From a virus, in the IMG/VR virus record IMGVR_UViG_3300025873_000045, positions 1-24,954 of that record: DNA of 24,954 nt; one strand, given 5' to 3'. Made by a program: the position numbers and the translations under genes. Below the pieces are notes generated by a model. That model did no database searches and had not been told where the DNA came from. It saw only the letters and a program-made list of their open reading frames with translations. Each line of letters starts with the position of its first letter. The stretch's first letter is position 1. Shown in pieces: positions 1 to 10,400 of the stretch.

Positions 1-1430
1 GTGGATTCACCTAAAAGGTCGTACTTCCCTAAATCACTGGTGTTTCCAGACGACCACTTTAGAAGCCCTTGCTTAATTGAATTGTTAGGAGCCACCAAAT
101 TTCCGTTGGTTGGCCAAAGGTTAAAGCAGTATTTCTTAAGGGGGTTTAACCGTGTACCCTGAGAAATATACGTGGACTTACTCAGAACTTGGCCGCTGGG
201 GGAGGTACCGGTCCCAGAGCAATACATGTACAGTGAAGGGTTTTTATAATCATTTTCGATTACCCGTTGAATATCCGCCCCACTAAAAATATTCCCGTAA
301 GACCACCCCTCTAAAACATTCACGCCAGCATTCCAGAAATAAACCCCTAAAGGATTAGCTGGAGCCGCGCAAAAGAAACTAAATGTAACTTCAAACTCGT
401 TATTAATCCTGTCGTTAGGAATGTTAATAAACTTAGAAAAGGTACCTGAGGTGTCAGCTAACGCAGGGATTACTAGCGCAGAACCATCCCCACCCCAACT
501 GTGTCTTGCGTAAGACGCTGTCGTACTAAAGTTATAAGAATCCCCAAGTGTACGGTCCCTAACGGAAACGTTGATATTAGCTGATGCTGTTGTACCACTA
601 ACGGAACTAAACTGACCCGTAATCTCAGCTAAAACAGAAGCAGATGCGGTGGTGCCTAACGTCCCAAGATTAGGACTCGCAATAGAAAACCGTTGCGACA
701 GCGCTACTGCTGAACTGGTATCGGGGGTACTACTAGGTGCGAAAGAGCGGATATAAAGAATCCCGTCCTTAGGCTCTGCGTAAGTCCCAGACAAAGAACT
801 GTAAATTGCCGAAACGCTATCGAAATCGTGTCTAGCGCAGGAGCCCGCATGGTAGTCGTTAGAATACTCCGTTGCCCGAGGGTCCCATCGTAAGTAACTG
901 TGAACAGTCCAATTAGCTAATTCATAAAGACCTAGTACTTGGTTCATAAAGAACCCAGACAGTTCAGTGTTTAGAGCATACTTTGTAAATTTCCCATTAC
1001 GTGTTTTCTCATAAACCCCAGAAAAAGTAGGGTTGGTGAGCGTGTTGTTTGGGAATGATGAAGCATCAGGAAGGTTTACCGTGGAAAAAGTATGGTTGGT
1101 AATATCAGAATTATATTTCCAGCTAGTACCATCACTAGGGTCGAAGCTAGAGGTTACAATCGAAGCAGCCCCAGTAGCAACCGTCCCAGATAAGGCGGCT
1201 AAAGAATGAATCCTAGGGAACGCAGACCTAGCGGGTCCTACAGTAAGCCCATGGATACCAAAATTAGAGACATCATAAGTACCAGAAACACTAGAGTATT
1301 CCCCTGAAGGTGCGGGGACTCGGGTCATCATATCGACAATCTGCTCCTTGAAGCCGTCTACAACTAAGTTAGACTCTTCAAGAATGGGTGTCTTCGAATA
1401 CCCTTTGTATACTGTAACCTTGCCTTTCAT
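1..1430 (-). CDS. Partial phage structural protein, C-terminus beyond window
   Basis: I read an uninterrupted frame from an ATG at 1430 to the left edge, 476 codons with no stop, so the C-terminus is missing. The start lies one base beyond the end of the large wedge gene, so the two are probably translated together. The protein opens with MKGKVTVYKGYSKTPILEES, then runs of Ser/Thr/Gly-rich beta-type sequence with recurring SGTY/SGT segments. There is no signal peptide or membrane segment. Aromatic and Gly-rich stretches near residues 330-440 look like beta-sandwich folds of tail or baseplate decoration proteins. Position after gp25-, gp6- and gp7-like genes suggests a baseplate periphery or fibre-attachment protein (inference; T4 has gp8 and gp9-gp12 in this area). 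I do not recognise the family. Reading frame is certain, function is not. Confidence 0.75.
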   Translation of the reverse strand, partial: MKGKVTVYKGYSKTPILEESNLVVDGFKEQIVDMMTRVPAPSGEYSSVSGTYDVSNFGIHGLTVGPARSAFPRIHSLAALSGTVATGAASIVTSSFDPSDGTSWKYNSDITNHTFSTVNLPDASSFPNNTLTNPTFSGVYEKTRNGKFTKYALNTELSGFFMNQVLGLYELANWTVHSYLRWDPRATEYSNDYHAGSCARHDFDSVSAIYSSLSGTYAEPKDGILYIRSFAPSSTPDTSSAVALSQRFSIASPNLGTLGTTASASVLAEITGQFSSVSGTTASANINVSVRDRTLGDSYNFSTTASYARHSWGGDGSALVIPALADTSGTFSKFINIPNDRINNEFEVTFSFFCAAPANPLGVYFWNAGVNVLEGWSYGNIFSGADIQRVIENDYKNPSLYMYCSGTGTSPSGQVLSKSTYISQGTRLNPLKKYCFNLWPTNGNLVAPNNSIKQGLLKWSSGNTSDLGKYDLLGES

Positions 1431-1431
1431 C

Positions 1432-4400
1432 TTAATCCCCTACCTCAAACCGAGTAACTGTGTATGCCCGTCCCGGTCCAGTGGCCGAGGAGGTATATAA
1501 CTCACCCCCCAGCAACTCCACATACTCAGCCCTACTACCTCCAGAAGTTTCGAAAGCAGCAGTTGATAGTGCAGAATTTCTAGAATATATGCCTTGTGCA
1601 AGTCCATCCCAGAAAGTATAAATTATATCAACCTCTGTAGCATTAAAGTCATTCATACTTCTGTTTAGAACCATATCTACCACAGAAATTTCAAAAATAG
1701 TTAAACCGTCCGATACCGAATTGTTTCTACGTGGACCAACAGTGGAATTGCTTACCTTTAACACGTATCCTGTTGAAGAGGTATGCACATCCCCCGTCTT
1801 AAAAGGCGGCTCACACGGTAACCCTTTAACAGTAAATTTATCTTGCGTGTGAAAATTAACCCTGTAAGGAAGCACACAATGCTCATCTTTACTAACAAAC
1901 ATATGTTGAATAAATTCTGACTCGTTATGAGAATAGCTGTTCCTCTTCCACTCCCCTTCAAGCCAGCTATAACGCCACTCAACTTCAATACCGTCATTGT
2001 CCAGTACCCCAGACGTTACTAGCTCTACAGAAATATTTGCGTTCTGGGCCATGTTTTGTGTTCTTGCAAACACGTCCACCGCAAACTGGGACTGTGGTCG
2101 TAGCTTATTAAAGTACGCTGACCCTTTATCCGCTGGGTTGAAAGGAACCTGAAGTTTTAACGGTCGGCCATCAATATTGAACATTGTAACACTATTCTTT
2201 AGTTTAGCGTTCAAGGTTGCGCTTAAAAAGTTATCATTGCACACGACAAAACTTTTTGATTCAGAGTAGGGTTGGTGAATTTCTATACCAGAAAGAATCT
2301 CCCTAGTCCACATGTTATCCCTACTTTCTCGGTGAACCCCAAGCTCTGGGTTACTCGTCGTCGTGGGAGCCTCCGCGAAATAAGACCGCTCGGGGCAGTG
2401 GATGGTAGAACCTTTATAGTTATAATATGAGGACACAGACCCTATCACATTACCCCCAACAATGTACTTCCAGTCTGGGTCATAACCTCTTAAAGGCCAC
2501 CCCGTTGGGTCGCGCACAATCCCCGCAATGCTCGTTGCGATAGTGCCTCTGTGGTAGAAATTACTATTCCATACAGTTGGGCCAAACGCATACGAGATAA
2601 AGTTATACCCCCCGTAATAATGATGAGTGGTGACAGAGTTGTCCTCTAGAATACTTGAGAACTCATTCGTGTAGATGCTATATGACCTGTGTAAAGAAGT
2701 CCCAAGCTGAAAGGCTCTATAATTTGCATCAGAGAAATCAAAAAACTTATTATCCTTAATACCCCTAGAGGTCATAACCTCCATGATACCTTTCATGGTA
2801 TCCCTGTAAACGTTCAGGGAACTGCACAGAAAATCAGTCTCGCCTACCGCCCGTGTGGGGTATAAAGTGGATAACTGAAACTTACCGGAGCCTTGACCCG
2901 GAATACCGCACCCAGAACTCGGGTCATAAAACCCGCTGTTATCCCATATTACAGACGAAGGCGGGTCATATGTTTGAGTGTCGTAATTAAACCCCTTGGA
3001 AATATACTCCCACGTATTAACATACGGGTCCGCAGCGACATCAGCGGCACTCGTAGTTATACCGTAATGGTTTAGTGCTATAGGCTGACCGAACCCTCCT
3101 CGCACATAAGGGTAACACTCCAAAGCATAACGATAATCCCTACGCCTAGAAGCATTTCTATCCAAGTCAGTAGCGCTAACCTGCCAAAACATACTGGATG
3201 GAGGGGTAACGCCAGAGAGATAAGAAGGTAAAACTCTCCCGTCCCCGTTAACATACGTGGGACCTAAATCTCCAGTACCGCTTGCCCCTGCCCAAAAATC
3301 AGTGCGGTAAGACCTTAAATACTCAGTGTTAAAAAGGTCTTCGCACTTATCCGTAAACAGGCACAGCGTTTCGATAGGAGAATGGTCGTCCTCTAAATCT
3401 AAGTAAAGCAGAAGTCTGATGACTGCGTGTAAAGGTAAAAAGTCTCTTAAGACATCATGGTATGTTTCTAGGGCTGCTTTATTTCTAAAAGTATCATACC
3501 CCCCAACAGTGTAGTCGATGCTCGAAGCCTCAAAAGCCGCAAAAACAAAAGACCCTTTAGTATTCCAAGTATCAAAATCGCTTACAGCGCTTGCGTGGCC
3601 ATACTTAACAAAAGCTGAGTAGTTGGGCGGCAATTCATGACCCTCTGTAAAAACCCTAAACTTATTATTCCCTGCTAAAGTAGGCGCACCACTTAAATTA
3701 TAAAGCTGGTCAATTGCGGTCGTCAATAAATCCTTGAAAACTTGAACGTGGGAGACGGGAACCTCAAACCCAAACTCATCCCTGTTTCCCGATAAGGCGT
3801 TACAAAAGAAATCAACCCTGTGATGAGAAAGCTCGCACTCTTTATAAAAACCGTATTTTTCCCACGGGGGGACTGCAACTAAAAACCCATTCAACCCTGC
3901 TGGGTCCGTGGGATAATTGCGGTGGTAAAACCCTTGCTGGCTTTGGTCTCCGACAAAGGCGGGGGAGGGGGGTACAGGCTGCGTAGGCAGGCACGTCCAC
4001 AGAGGAAGTTTCCTAAAATTTTGCCCGCCAATAACAATCCCGCTGTACTGATTGTGGAAATGCTCTAAGATACCATCCACTAGGAATCGGTAATTTCTAT
4101 CCGCAGCGTTCACCAGCCCCCGTGGCGCTTGATTAAACCTGACGCTGCTAGGCCAAGAATTATCAAACACTACAGCGGGGTCCCCAAACTCTAACTTTTC
4201 CTTAGCAACAAAGGACTCAGTCTTCACAAGATAGTACAAAAGCTTAGGAAGATAAGACTCCCAAGACTCTACTAGGTCTTCCTCAGTAAAGATTCCGTCT
4301 GGGAAGATTAGCCTGCACACGGCTCGTAAGCCAATCACGCTTCCTTTTGTCTTATACATTAAGACTGCATTAGCTAATTGAGCCCGCCATTTAGAGTAGT

Positions 4401-5406
4401 CTCCTGTAAGAAATCTCCACCCAATGTTGTTTGCTAGTAACTCAAGGAACTTGTCCGGGCACTCATCAATACTTAATAGGTGCCCAAGCTCTTCCACAAT
4501 CAAGTGAGCATCAGCAATACCTAAACTAACCGCTTTCAGGAATCTTTGAAAGGGTCCCGCATCCCGAAGCTTTTCTGGGAAAGGTGCTTGGGGAGACATA
4601 AGTAGTGCATCCAAAGCATCCTTAAAGAATGAATCGTTCCGTAATCTAGGGTCAGTCCAAGTCTGCAACTGTAGTTTAACCGTATCGAACATTTGTGTGC
4701 CCGATAAATATTCATTCGAAGATAAAGCGCTTACGGAGCTTGCGTGGGTTTGGGGGAAAAAGCTCTTATAGAATGATTTGTAATCTCTACTTTTAAAGAA
4801 AAATTGGAAAATCGCATTGATAGCCTCCCTGTCCTCTGCTATATCCCCAGTCGTCAAAGGCACCCCCAAGTATGCACAAGCAATCGAGGAAGCATCGTCC
4901 GTCGAGCTACCGTTTAGGGACACCAAAGAGGAGGTGTTCATAAAATAGAACATCCCCAAATTTTCAATAAGATACTGATGTGTAGCGCTTAAATCTTCAT
5001 ACGCACCAAACCCATGGGACGAAAGATAATAATGAAACCCTGAAGGGTTGTTTAATTCAGCATCAGGAAAAAACGTACCAGAAAGCCACCCCTTTAAATC
5101 GTCATCTGATTTAAAATCATCCAAAGTAAGGCCATACACAGACAAAAACCTATTTTGAAACGTTTGAGGTGATACGCGAGTCTTCCCTTGGGGGACAAAA
5201 TATTGAGCTAGAGTATCCCTATTAAGAGTACTTACATCGAAGAACTGGTCGTTCTGTATGGCGGCTTTAAGAAGCTTACCAAGAAAAGCTAAACTTACAT
5301 CTTCTTCAGACCCGAAAAGAGCATAATCAGTTTCGCGGTAGTACTCAGGAACAGCACGGTTAACAACCTCGATATAGTTGTATTTGTTTGTGGAAGAAAA
5401 ACTCAT
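1432..5406 (-). CDS. Large baseplate wedge protein with P2 gpI-like region (T4 gp7 position)
   Basis: A 1324-residue protein whose ATG at 5406 overlaps the TAA of the gp6-like gene (TAATG), so it is probably translated by re-initiation. Around residues 325-370 it contains NIGWRFLTGDYSKWRAQLAN followed shortly by a K-T-K-G-S segment. This is the pattern of phage tail protein I (P2 gpI), where an LGW/W segment precedes a conserved KGT motif. T4 gp7 is the wedge protein next to gp6 and has about 1030 residues, so size and order fit a gp7-like role linking wedges to the hub. Residues after about 450 are Tyr/Gly/Ser/Asn-rich and look like beta domains, with no family I can name. Wedge assignment is inference from the motif and the gp25-gp6-this gene order. 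Confidence 0.75.
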   Translation of the reverse strand: MSFSSTNKYNYIEVVNRAVPEYYRETDYALFGSEEDVSLAFLGKLLKAAIQNDQFFDVSTLNRDTLAQYFVPQGKTRVSPQTFQNRFLSVYGLTLDDFKSDDDLKGWLSGTFFPDAELNNPSGFHYYLSSHGFGAYEDLSATHQYLIENLGMFYFMNTSSLVSLNGSSTDDASSIACAYLGVPLTTGDIAEDREAINAIFQFFFKSRDYKSFYKSFFPQTHASSVSALSSNEYLSGTQMFDTVKLQLQTWTDPRLRNDSFFKDALDALLMSPQAPFPEKLRDAGPFQRFLKAVSLGIADAHLIVEELGHLLSIDECPDKFLELLANNIGWRFLTGDYSKWRAQLANAVLMYKTKGSVIGLRAVCRLIFPDGIFTEEDLVESWESYLPKLLYYLVKTESFVAKEKLEFGDPAVVFDNSWPSSVRFNQAPRGLVNAADRNYRFLVDGILEHFHNQYSGIVIGGQNFRKLPLWTCLPTQPVPPSPAFVGDQSQQGFYHRNYPTDPAGLNGFLVAVPPWEKYGFYKECELSHHRVDFFCNALSGNRDEFGFEVPVSHVQVFKDLLTTAIDQLYNLSGAPTLAGNNKFRVFTEGHELPPNYSAFVKYGHASAVSDFDTWNTKGSFVFAAFEASSIDYTVGGYDTFRNKAALETYHDVLRDFLPLHAVIRLLLYLDLEDDHSPIETLCLFTDKCEDLFNTEYLRSYRTDFWAGASGTGDLGPTYVNGDGRVLPSYLSGVTPPSSMFWQVSATDLDRNASRRRDYRYALECYPYVRGGFGQPIALNHYGITTSAADVAADPYVNTWEYISKGFNYDTQTYDPPSSVIWDNSGFYDPSSGCGIPGQGSGKFQLSTLYPTRAVGETDFLCSSLNVYRDTMKGIMEVMTSRGIKDNKFFDFSDANYRAFQLGTSLHRSYSIYTNEFSSILEDNSVTTHHYYGGYNFISYAFGPTVWNSNFYHRGTIATSIAGIVRDPTGWPLRGYDPDWKYIVGGNVIGSVSSYYNYKGSTIHCPERSYFAEAPTTTSNPELGVHRESRDNMWTREILSGIEIHQPYSESKSFVVCNDNFLSATLNAKLKNSVTMFNIDGRPLKLQVPFNPADKGSAYFNKLRPQSQFAVDVFARTQNMAQNANISVELVTSGVLDNDGIEVEWRYSWLEGEWKRNSYSHNESEFIQHMFVSKDEHCVLPYRVNFHTQDKFTVKGLPCEPPFKTGDVHTSSTGYVLKVSNSTVGPRRNNSVSDGLTIFEISVVDMVLNRSMNDFNATEVDIIYTFWDGLAQGIYSRNSALSTAAFETSGGSRAEYVELLGGELYTSSATGPGRAYTVTRFEVGD

Positions 5407-7055
5407 TATACAAACTGCACATTAATCTCTATGTTATTTAACTGGATAATCTCGTTGAAGTCCACGTAGATGTCGTTCGGGAAATTATCAATCGAGAAGA
5501 ACCGCACTCCGGGGTCTTTAATTACGTGGTTAATTAACTTCGCCAAAATAAATGGCGTTCCGAAATCTACGTTAGTAGTATCAAAGAACCCCACTATTAA
5601 CCCTGCAATTCGTTGCTTAATGTCTTCAGACGACAGCTTCTGAGAGCGGTCTACGAATAGGGTTGTGACTAGGTCCAAGGTCCTGACTACCCCATCAACC
5701 ACCGTAAGCTCATCCGTAATCATCCTATACTGGTCCATGTAGGCAATTAGCTCTCGCTTAAACTCGTAGGAGGCTCGCTCAAGGTGTTCGTCAGTTGCCT
5801 TCTGTAAGACATACAAATCAATCATATTGCCAGCGCTTCCGTTATCTCGCAGAACCGCCAACCCTTTACCCGTTTTACCTACGGTGCTTCTAAACTTATT
5901 AACAAATGCGGTGTAGTCTTGTCCTGTAACAGCGCGGTATTGAGTGGCGAACCACATAGGTCCAAACCTACGCGCCTCTTCTAAGCTTTGAGCGTTACGG
6001 CCACCTGTGGCAGCTTGGTTGTTTGTAATAAGAACTACCCCAGTACCCGGACTCGGATAGGTGAATTGACTGGTTGCAGACTTGGATACCTTATTAGAAG
6101 TGATATTACCTCTGATGCCTCCTCCCGTTCTATACCATACTTTGAAATTAGTGCCGGGAGTAGGAGATTTTCCAACAACCCCATCCCCGAATGTTAACTC
6201 ACAAGAGTAATCATCGTTATACTTCTTTTGGAATACTTGCGCTGTGGATGAGGCGAACCAAATATTCTCAACTTCGGTGAAATAGCCATCAGTGGAGGAA
6301 ACAACAATACTTCCTTCTACGATAGAGGGGAGGGTAAGAGAAACTGTCTGGTTTGTTACTCCAGTTTGGAATGTACTAGACAGTGTCTGCATCCTACCTT
6401 CCAACAGTAGAAGCCTTCCAGAGTTGACTGTTAGCCCAGCGGGGTCCTCAGCAAAATCAGCATCCACTAAAGCAATATCTTGCGTTTGCATATCAATATT
6501 ACCATTACCGTCCACCTCATAAAGTGTAAAGGTTAAAGGCAAGTTATCACGGGTGCTAACAGTCTCAAGAGTACGGTCAGCAAAAGGAATTGTTACCTCG
6601 CCGCCACCGCTCATAGCATATGTTGCCTCTTGGATAACTGCCTTCGCATTAGCTTTTGCAGGGACGGGACCACGTATTGAAATCCCAATAAGTTCCAATA
6701 GCTTAATAAGCCCTTCGCTAGTTTTAGCCGTTGCGATATAATTTTCTTGCGCTAGTGCGTCAGCCTTAAAAGATAATACCGCGCCAAAATACGCAAATAA
6801 CTCTGTAAGCATCTGCCCCAAATCAGACTCAACAAAGTTGTTGTAATCCCGTGGGTACACAGACTTCACATAATCTTTAAAACTAGTCTTAAAGGAATCA
6901 AAATCGTCGGTAGCAAAGTTAATAAGGTCTTTTTTAAGAGCCTCAGGAATCCCTCCTAACCTAAGAAAGTCCGAAGTAACTTGTCCGTCAAACCCACTAG
7001 GGTTGTAAATTGAATCAAAAGCCGGGTTGCCCCCGGGTACGTTTTGGTCAGCCAT
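5406..7055 (-). CDS. Baseplate wedge protein, T4 gp6 / baseplate J-like
   Basis: A 549-residue protein. The N-terminal part (about residues 45-130) carries YPRDYNNFVESDLGQMLTEL, then an alanine-rich helix and LIKLLELIGI. This is the conserved start of gp6/J-type wedge proteins, which form the dimeric inner ring of the baseplate. Near residues 340-400 the segment GGRNAQSLEEARRFGPMWF followed by RAVTGQDYTAFV is also typical of this family. The C-terminal part (VDFGTPFILAKLINHVIKDP) matches the usual end. The start at 7055 has a GAGGAG Shine-Dalgarno at 7065-7070, nine bases upstream, and overlaps the gp25-like gene by 8 bp. The gene is followed by the gp7-like gene as in T4. Family membership is well supported; its role in sheath-contraction triggering is known for T4 gp6. 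Confidence 0.9.
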   Translation of the reverse strand: MADQNVPGGNPAFDSIYNPSGFDGQVTSDFLRLGGIPEALKKDLINFATDDFDSFKTSFKDYVKSVYPRDYNNFVESDLGQMLTELFAYFGAVLSFKADALAQENYIATAKTSEGLIKLLELIGISIRGPVPAKANAKAVIQEATYAMSGGGEVTIPFADRTLETVSTRDNLPLTFTLYEVDGNGNIDMQTQDIALVDADFAEDPAGLTVNSGRLLLLEGRMQTLSSTFQTGVTNQTVSLTLPSIVEGSIVVSSTDGYFTEVENIWFASSTAQVFQKKYNDDYSCELTFGDGVVGKSPTPGTNFKVWYRTGGGIRGNITSNKVSKSATSQFTYPSPGTGVVLITNNQAATGGRNAQSLEEARRFGPMWFATQYRAVTGQDYTAFVNKFRSTVGKTGKGLAVLRDNGSAGNMIDLYVLQKATDEHLERASYEFKRELIAYMDQYRMITDELTVVDGVVRTLDLVTTLFVDRSQKLSSEDIKQRIAGLIVGFFDTTNVDFGTPFILAKLINHVIKDPGVRFFSIDNFPNDIYVDFNEIIQLNNIEINVQFV

Positions 7056-7488
7056 TTATTTGAACTCCTCTATTATCAACAGTTAAAACTATCGTATCTT
7101 TGTAGAACACGTTATTTTTGATAGAGAACGCAAGCTCAATTGTAACTCTAGAATTCGCCTCATCGGGAGAAATTTGAAGGTCTCGCACAATAACGCGAGG
7201 CTCGTATAAATCAATAGCAGACAAAATTGACTGCCGTAAAGATGTAATTAACTGGGAGTCCATGGGCGCAAACACAGAAGTTCTTACATCTGTACCAAAA
7301 TCCAAACGCATAGGGCGCTCGCCCCTTTGGGTCATTAAGAGTTGCAGAAGACCTTCCTTAATACTCCTAGCGTCCAAATTACGGGAGAACATGCCCCCCG
7401 TGTTCGTAGTTTTAACAGGGAACTGCAATCCTTTTATGGATGAAGTATCGTCTGTAGTTACGAATGAAACATCTCCGTAGCTCGCCAT
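7048..7488 (-). CDS. Baseplate wedge / sheath initiator, gp25-like
   Basis: A 146-residue protein of the GPW/gp25 family, which nucleates the sheath on the baseplate wedge. Residues 53-75 (QRGERPMRLDFGTDVRTSVF) match the family block with a conserved GER and FG. Residues 96-98 are the EPR triad of the core, within LYEPRVIV. The rest is alternating beta strands ending in a VTVDNRG turn. The length is normal for the family (T4 gp25 is about 130 aa). The ATG at 7488 overlaps the TAA of the upstream LamG-type gene (TAATG), and the 3' end overlaps the gp6-like gene by 8 bp, so the three are translationally linked. The name gp25-like lysozyme used in some annotations is misleading: no lysozyme catalytic motif is visible. 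Confidence 0.92.
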   Translation of the reverse strand: MASYGDVSFVTTDDTSSIKGLQFPVKTTNTGGMFSRNLDARSIKEGLLQLLMTQRGERPMRLDFGTDVRTSVFAPMDSQLITSLRQSILSAIDLYEPRVIVRDLQISPDEANSRVTIELAFSIKNNVFYKDTIVLTVDNRGVQING

Positions 7489-10400
7489 TATAATAATCTC
7501 TTAAGTTGACCCGTAGGAATACTCGGTAATTTAATCCCGTCGAAGTACGGGCTTTGCGCGTTGTAGTTGGTTTTAACCTCTAGATTAGATAGGGGTTTTG
7601 CATACATCTTGAAACTTCCAAGGTGTCCGTCTAGCCCGCTTCTTGCAAGTAGATAATCGGTACCAACCTTGTGATATCCACCAAGCCCGGGAACGAGACC
7701 GTTGGTGTGTTGCCCACGGGGACCTCCTTCGGGACCCGGACCCACTGTGTAATAGGAACTGTTTGTGTTAGTTCCTAAGAACCCGGGAAACGTTGTGGGC
7801 ATAGTTGTTACAAACGGAGAGCTTTCTATCCCGTCCGTAAACCCTCCCCCTAAAATCCAAGGAGTGAAAATTGGTACCGCAGGGGGCGTATCCCCTGTAT
7901 AAAGCTTCTCCCCAAATATCCCGAAGGGGTCGTGATAATGCTCCTCCCCAATTCGTGAGGGGATTTGCAACGAGGCTCCGGGGTCTCTACCGAACAGTGT
8001 GCTTGCAGTTCCAGAGGCCAAAAACTGTCCGTTCACGTACAACGTTATCGCATCAAGCATAGTGTTACAAGTTATGTTATAATGGGCAAAGCTACCAGAC
8101 GCTTGTCCAATAGTATACCCGCTGACCGTAGTTGCTGAGAGAGGGACTTTGAACCCCAACTCAGTCCTACAAGAAACACCCCCACCTTGGCCAGAAACGA
8201 CCTCCTCGATGCATACGCTCTTACCCCATATGTCTTCGTTTTGTGATACTGTAGGGCATACAACAAACTCTAACCCGCTCGCGCCATCGGAGTCGGGGTA
8301 CCCTCTATCTCTCCACCCAATAATCATCCCTCTCGTCTTGCCCCTACCTCGCCAACCTTGGAAGTTGTCCATTGCTACAGTGTAACCATTATTACCTGTT
8401 GCATTACTAGGCTCCCCACAGTTCTCATTAGCTGCAACCAACTTATACCTGTGGTCGAATGAAAGACCAGAGGATAAGTCCGCCCCCATATGAGACCAAA
8501 ACTCTATGGTCCAACCGCTCGCATTATACATTAGGTCGTCCAGAGGCTGGGACGCAGGGTAAGGGGCGTTATCTCGGTAATTATTCGGGAGACGCACGTA
8601 AGACCCTTCAGGAAGATAAGAGTAATGGGCTCCATACTTTACTGCGGGCTTGTATAAACTGCCTCGTAGGTATGGGATAGTGACACCCGAGACGAAAATG
8701 GCTTCGGGGTCCCCTACAAGCTTCGCGTTCATTGGGTACCCAAAATTTGTATAGTTTCTAACCCCAAAATTAGTAGAACTAGGTTCGCCTGCGGCTGAGG
8801 GCTCTAAGAAATTATAACAAACAACTAGCTTGTCTGTAACAATAGCATCATCAAGCGTTCTTAAGTAAGGGGAAATACCAGAGAGGGTGCCAGAGGTAAA
8901 AGAGGATACATTTGTATCACCAGAGGTGTTAACCCAATCCGCCGTTCCATAAGGTCCTATAGCCAATTCAGGAATAGCCTGAAACAAAGAACCGGGACCC
9001 TTCTTTAGAAATACAGGGACAAGGGGATTAGTTGTGTCGTCTAAATCCTCTGAGTGAAGAACAAGCTCCTCCTGTGATTTTATAGAGGGAGTAAAGTTAA
9101 TGTCTTTCAGATACGAGAAGTCGTTAAGTGGGATTCTCGGAATGTGCAGCGCAGACGTTGTAAGGTTGTCATTGACCTCCGCGTAATCAAGCATCTCAAC
9201 TTTCTCATCAGTACCACACTCATAGTAGGGTTCTTTGATATCATTAGCATCCACCCACCTATAAAACACGCCCTCTCCTAAGGGGTCGGTGGGTTTGGTT
9301 ACTCCAAAGGGGCCAAACAGAGCCGCAATTTGGAGTTGCTTCTTCCTACGCTTAATCTTTCTGTCATAGGTGTAGGCAATACCAGCATAACTTTCTTTAT
9401 AGTTTTTAACGACCGCCGAGGATGCCGCATAACCGAGTCCATCGACGAGGTCGTATATTTTACCAGAAACATCCTGAATCTGCAATTCCCTGTCATTTAT
9501 TAGGTTATCGAGAATGTCGTCGTACTTGTAAAAATCTTTTACATTGCCTGATTCGTCTTCAAACTCAAAAGAAAACACTGTGTCCGCAAACTCGCTGACA
9601 CGGGCGGACTGGAAAACATGCCCTTGGCCTCCCCTGTTGGCAGCGTAGCGAAGCTGCCACGACCTAGCCGTTATCTTCTGGGCTGTGATGTAAGGGATAC
9701 TCCCAGTCCGAGAATCGTAATAAATACCATCTTCCGAAAGAACATACTGGCCCTTGCTGGATATGGGGGGTCCATACACAGTATCAAAGATAGCCGAGGT
9801 ATCAACATCAGTACCGGCTGTTCCCAGTAGCTGAGCTTTAATAATGTCCAGCGCGGCTGCATTATCCGCATAAGGCAGCACAAGACGGTCTTGAATAAAC
9901 TTTTCAAAGGAATCTATGTTTAGATTTGCCGAATTTTGTATCGTCTGCCGTACCAACGCAATTTGTGCGGCAGTGAGTTGTCCCTGTGCCTCTAAATCAT
10001 CAATTATTTGGTCAATAGCAGCACTAACATTGGCAAGCCTTACTGAAGGGTTCGGAAGTTCTCCAGTAGCACGCTTAGTAATCACACTGTTAATCTGGTC
10101 TAAAGTTTGAAGGGTAGTAGAGAGTTCTTGAGTAAGCGCACTAACTTTGGCTGTAGACGAGTTTAACTCAATCTCCTTCGCTCTAGAGGCAGTACCTGCG
10201 GGGGCAAGAACATCAATATCGTTCACCTCTGAACTCATCTGGTCCACAGTGGCTTGGTCTGCGGTAGTCCCGGGGGGAAGCGAGGCGGGGTCATAGGCTT
10301 CCTGACCTCCGTCTACGAGTGTTTTTGCTAACCCAGCAACAGACGCAGCAGTCGCTACAAACCCAGCATACTTTAAAGCAGACTCCCCAGCGTTGGTTTG

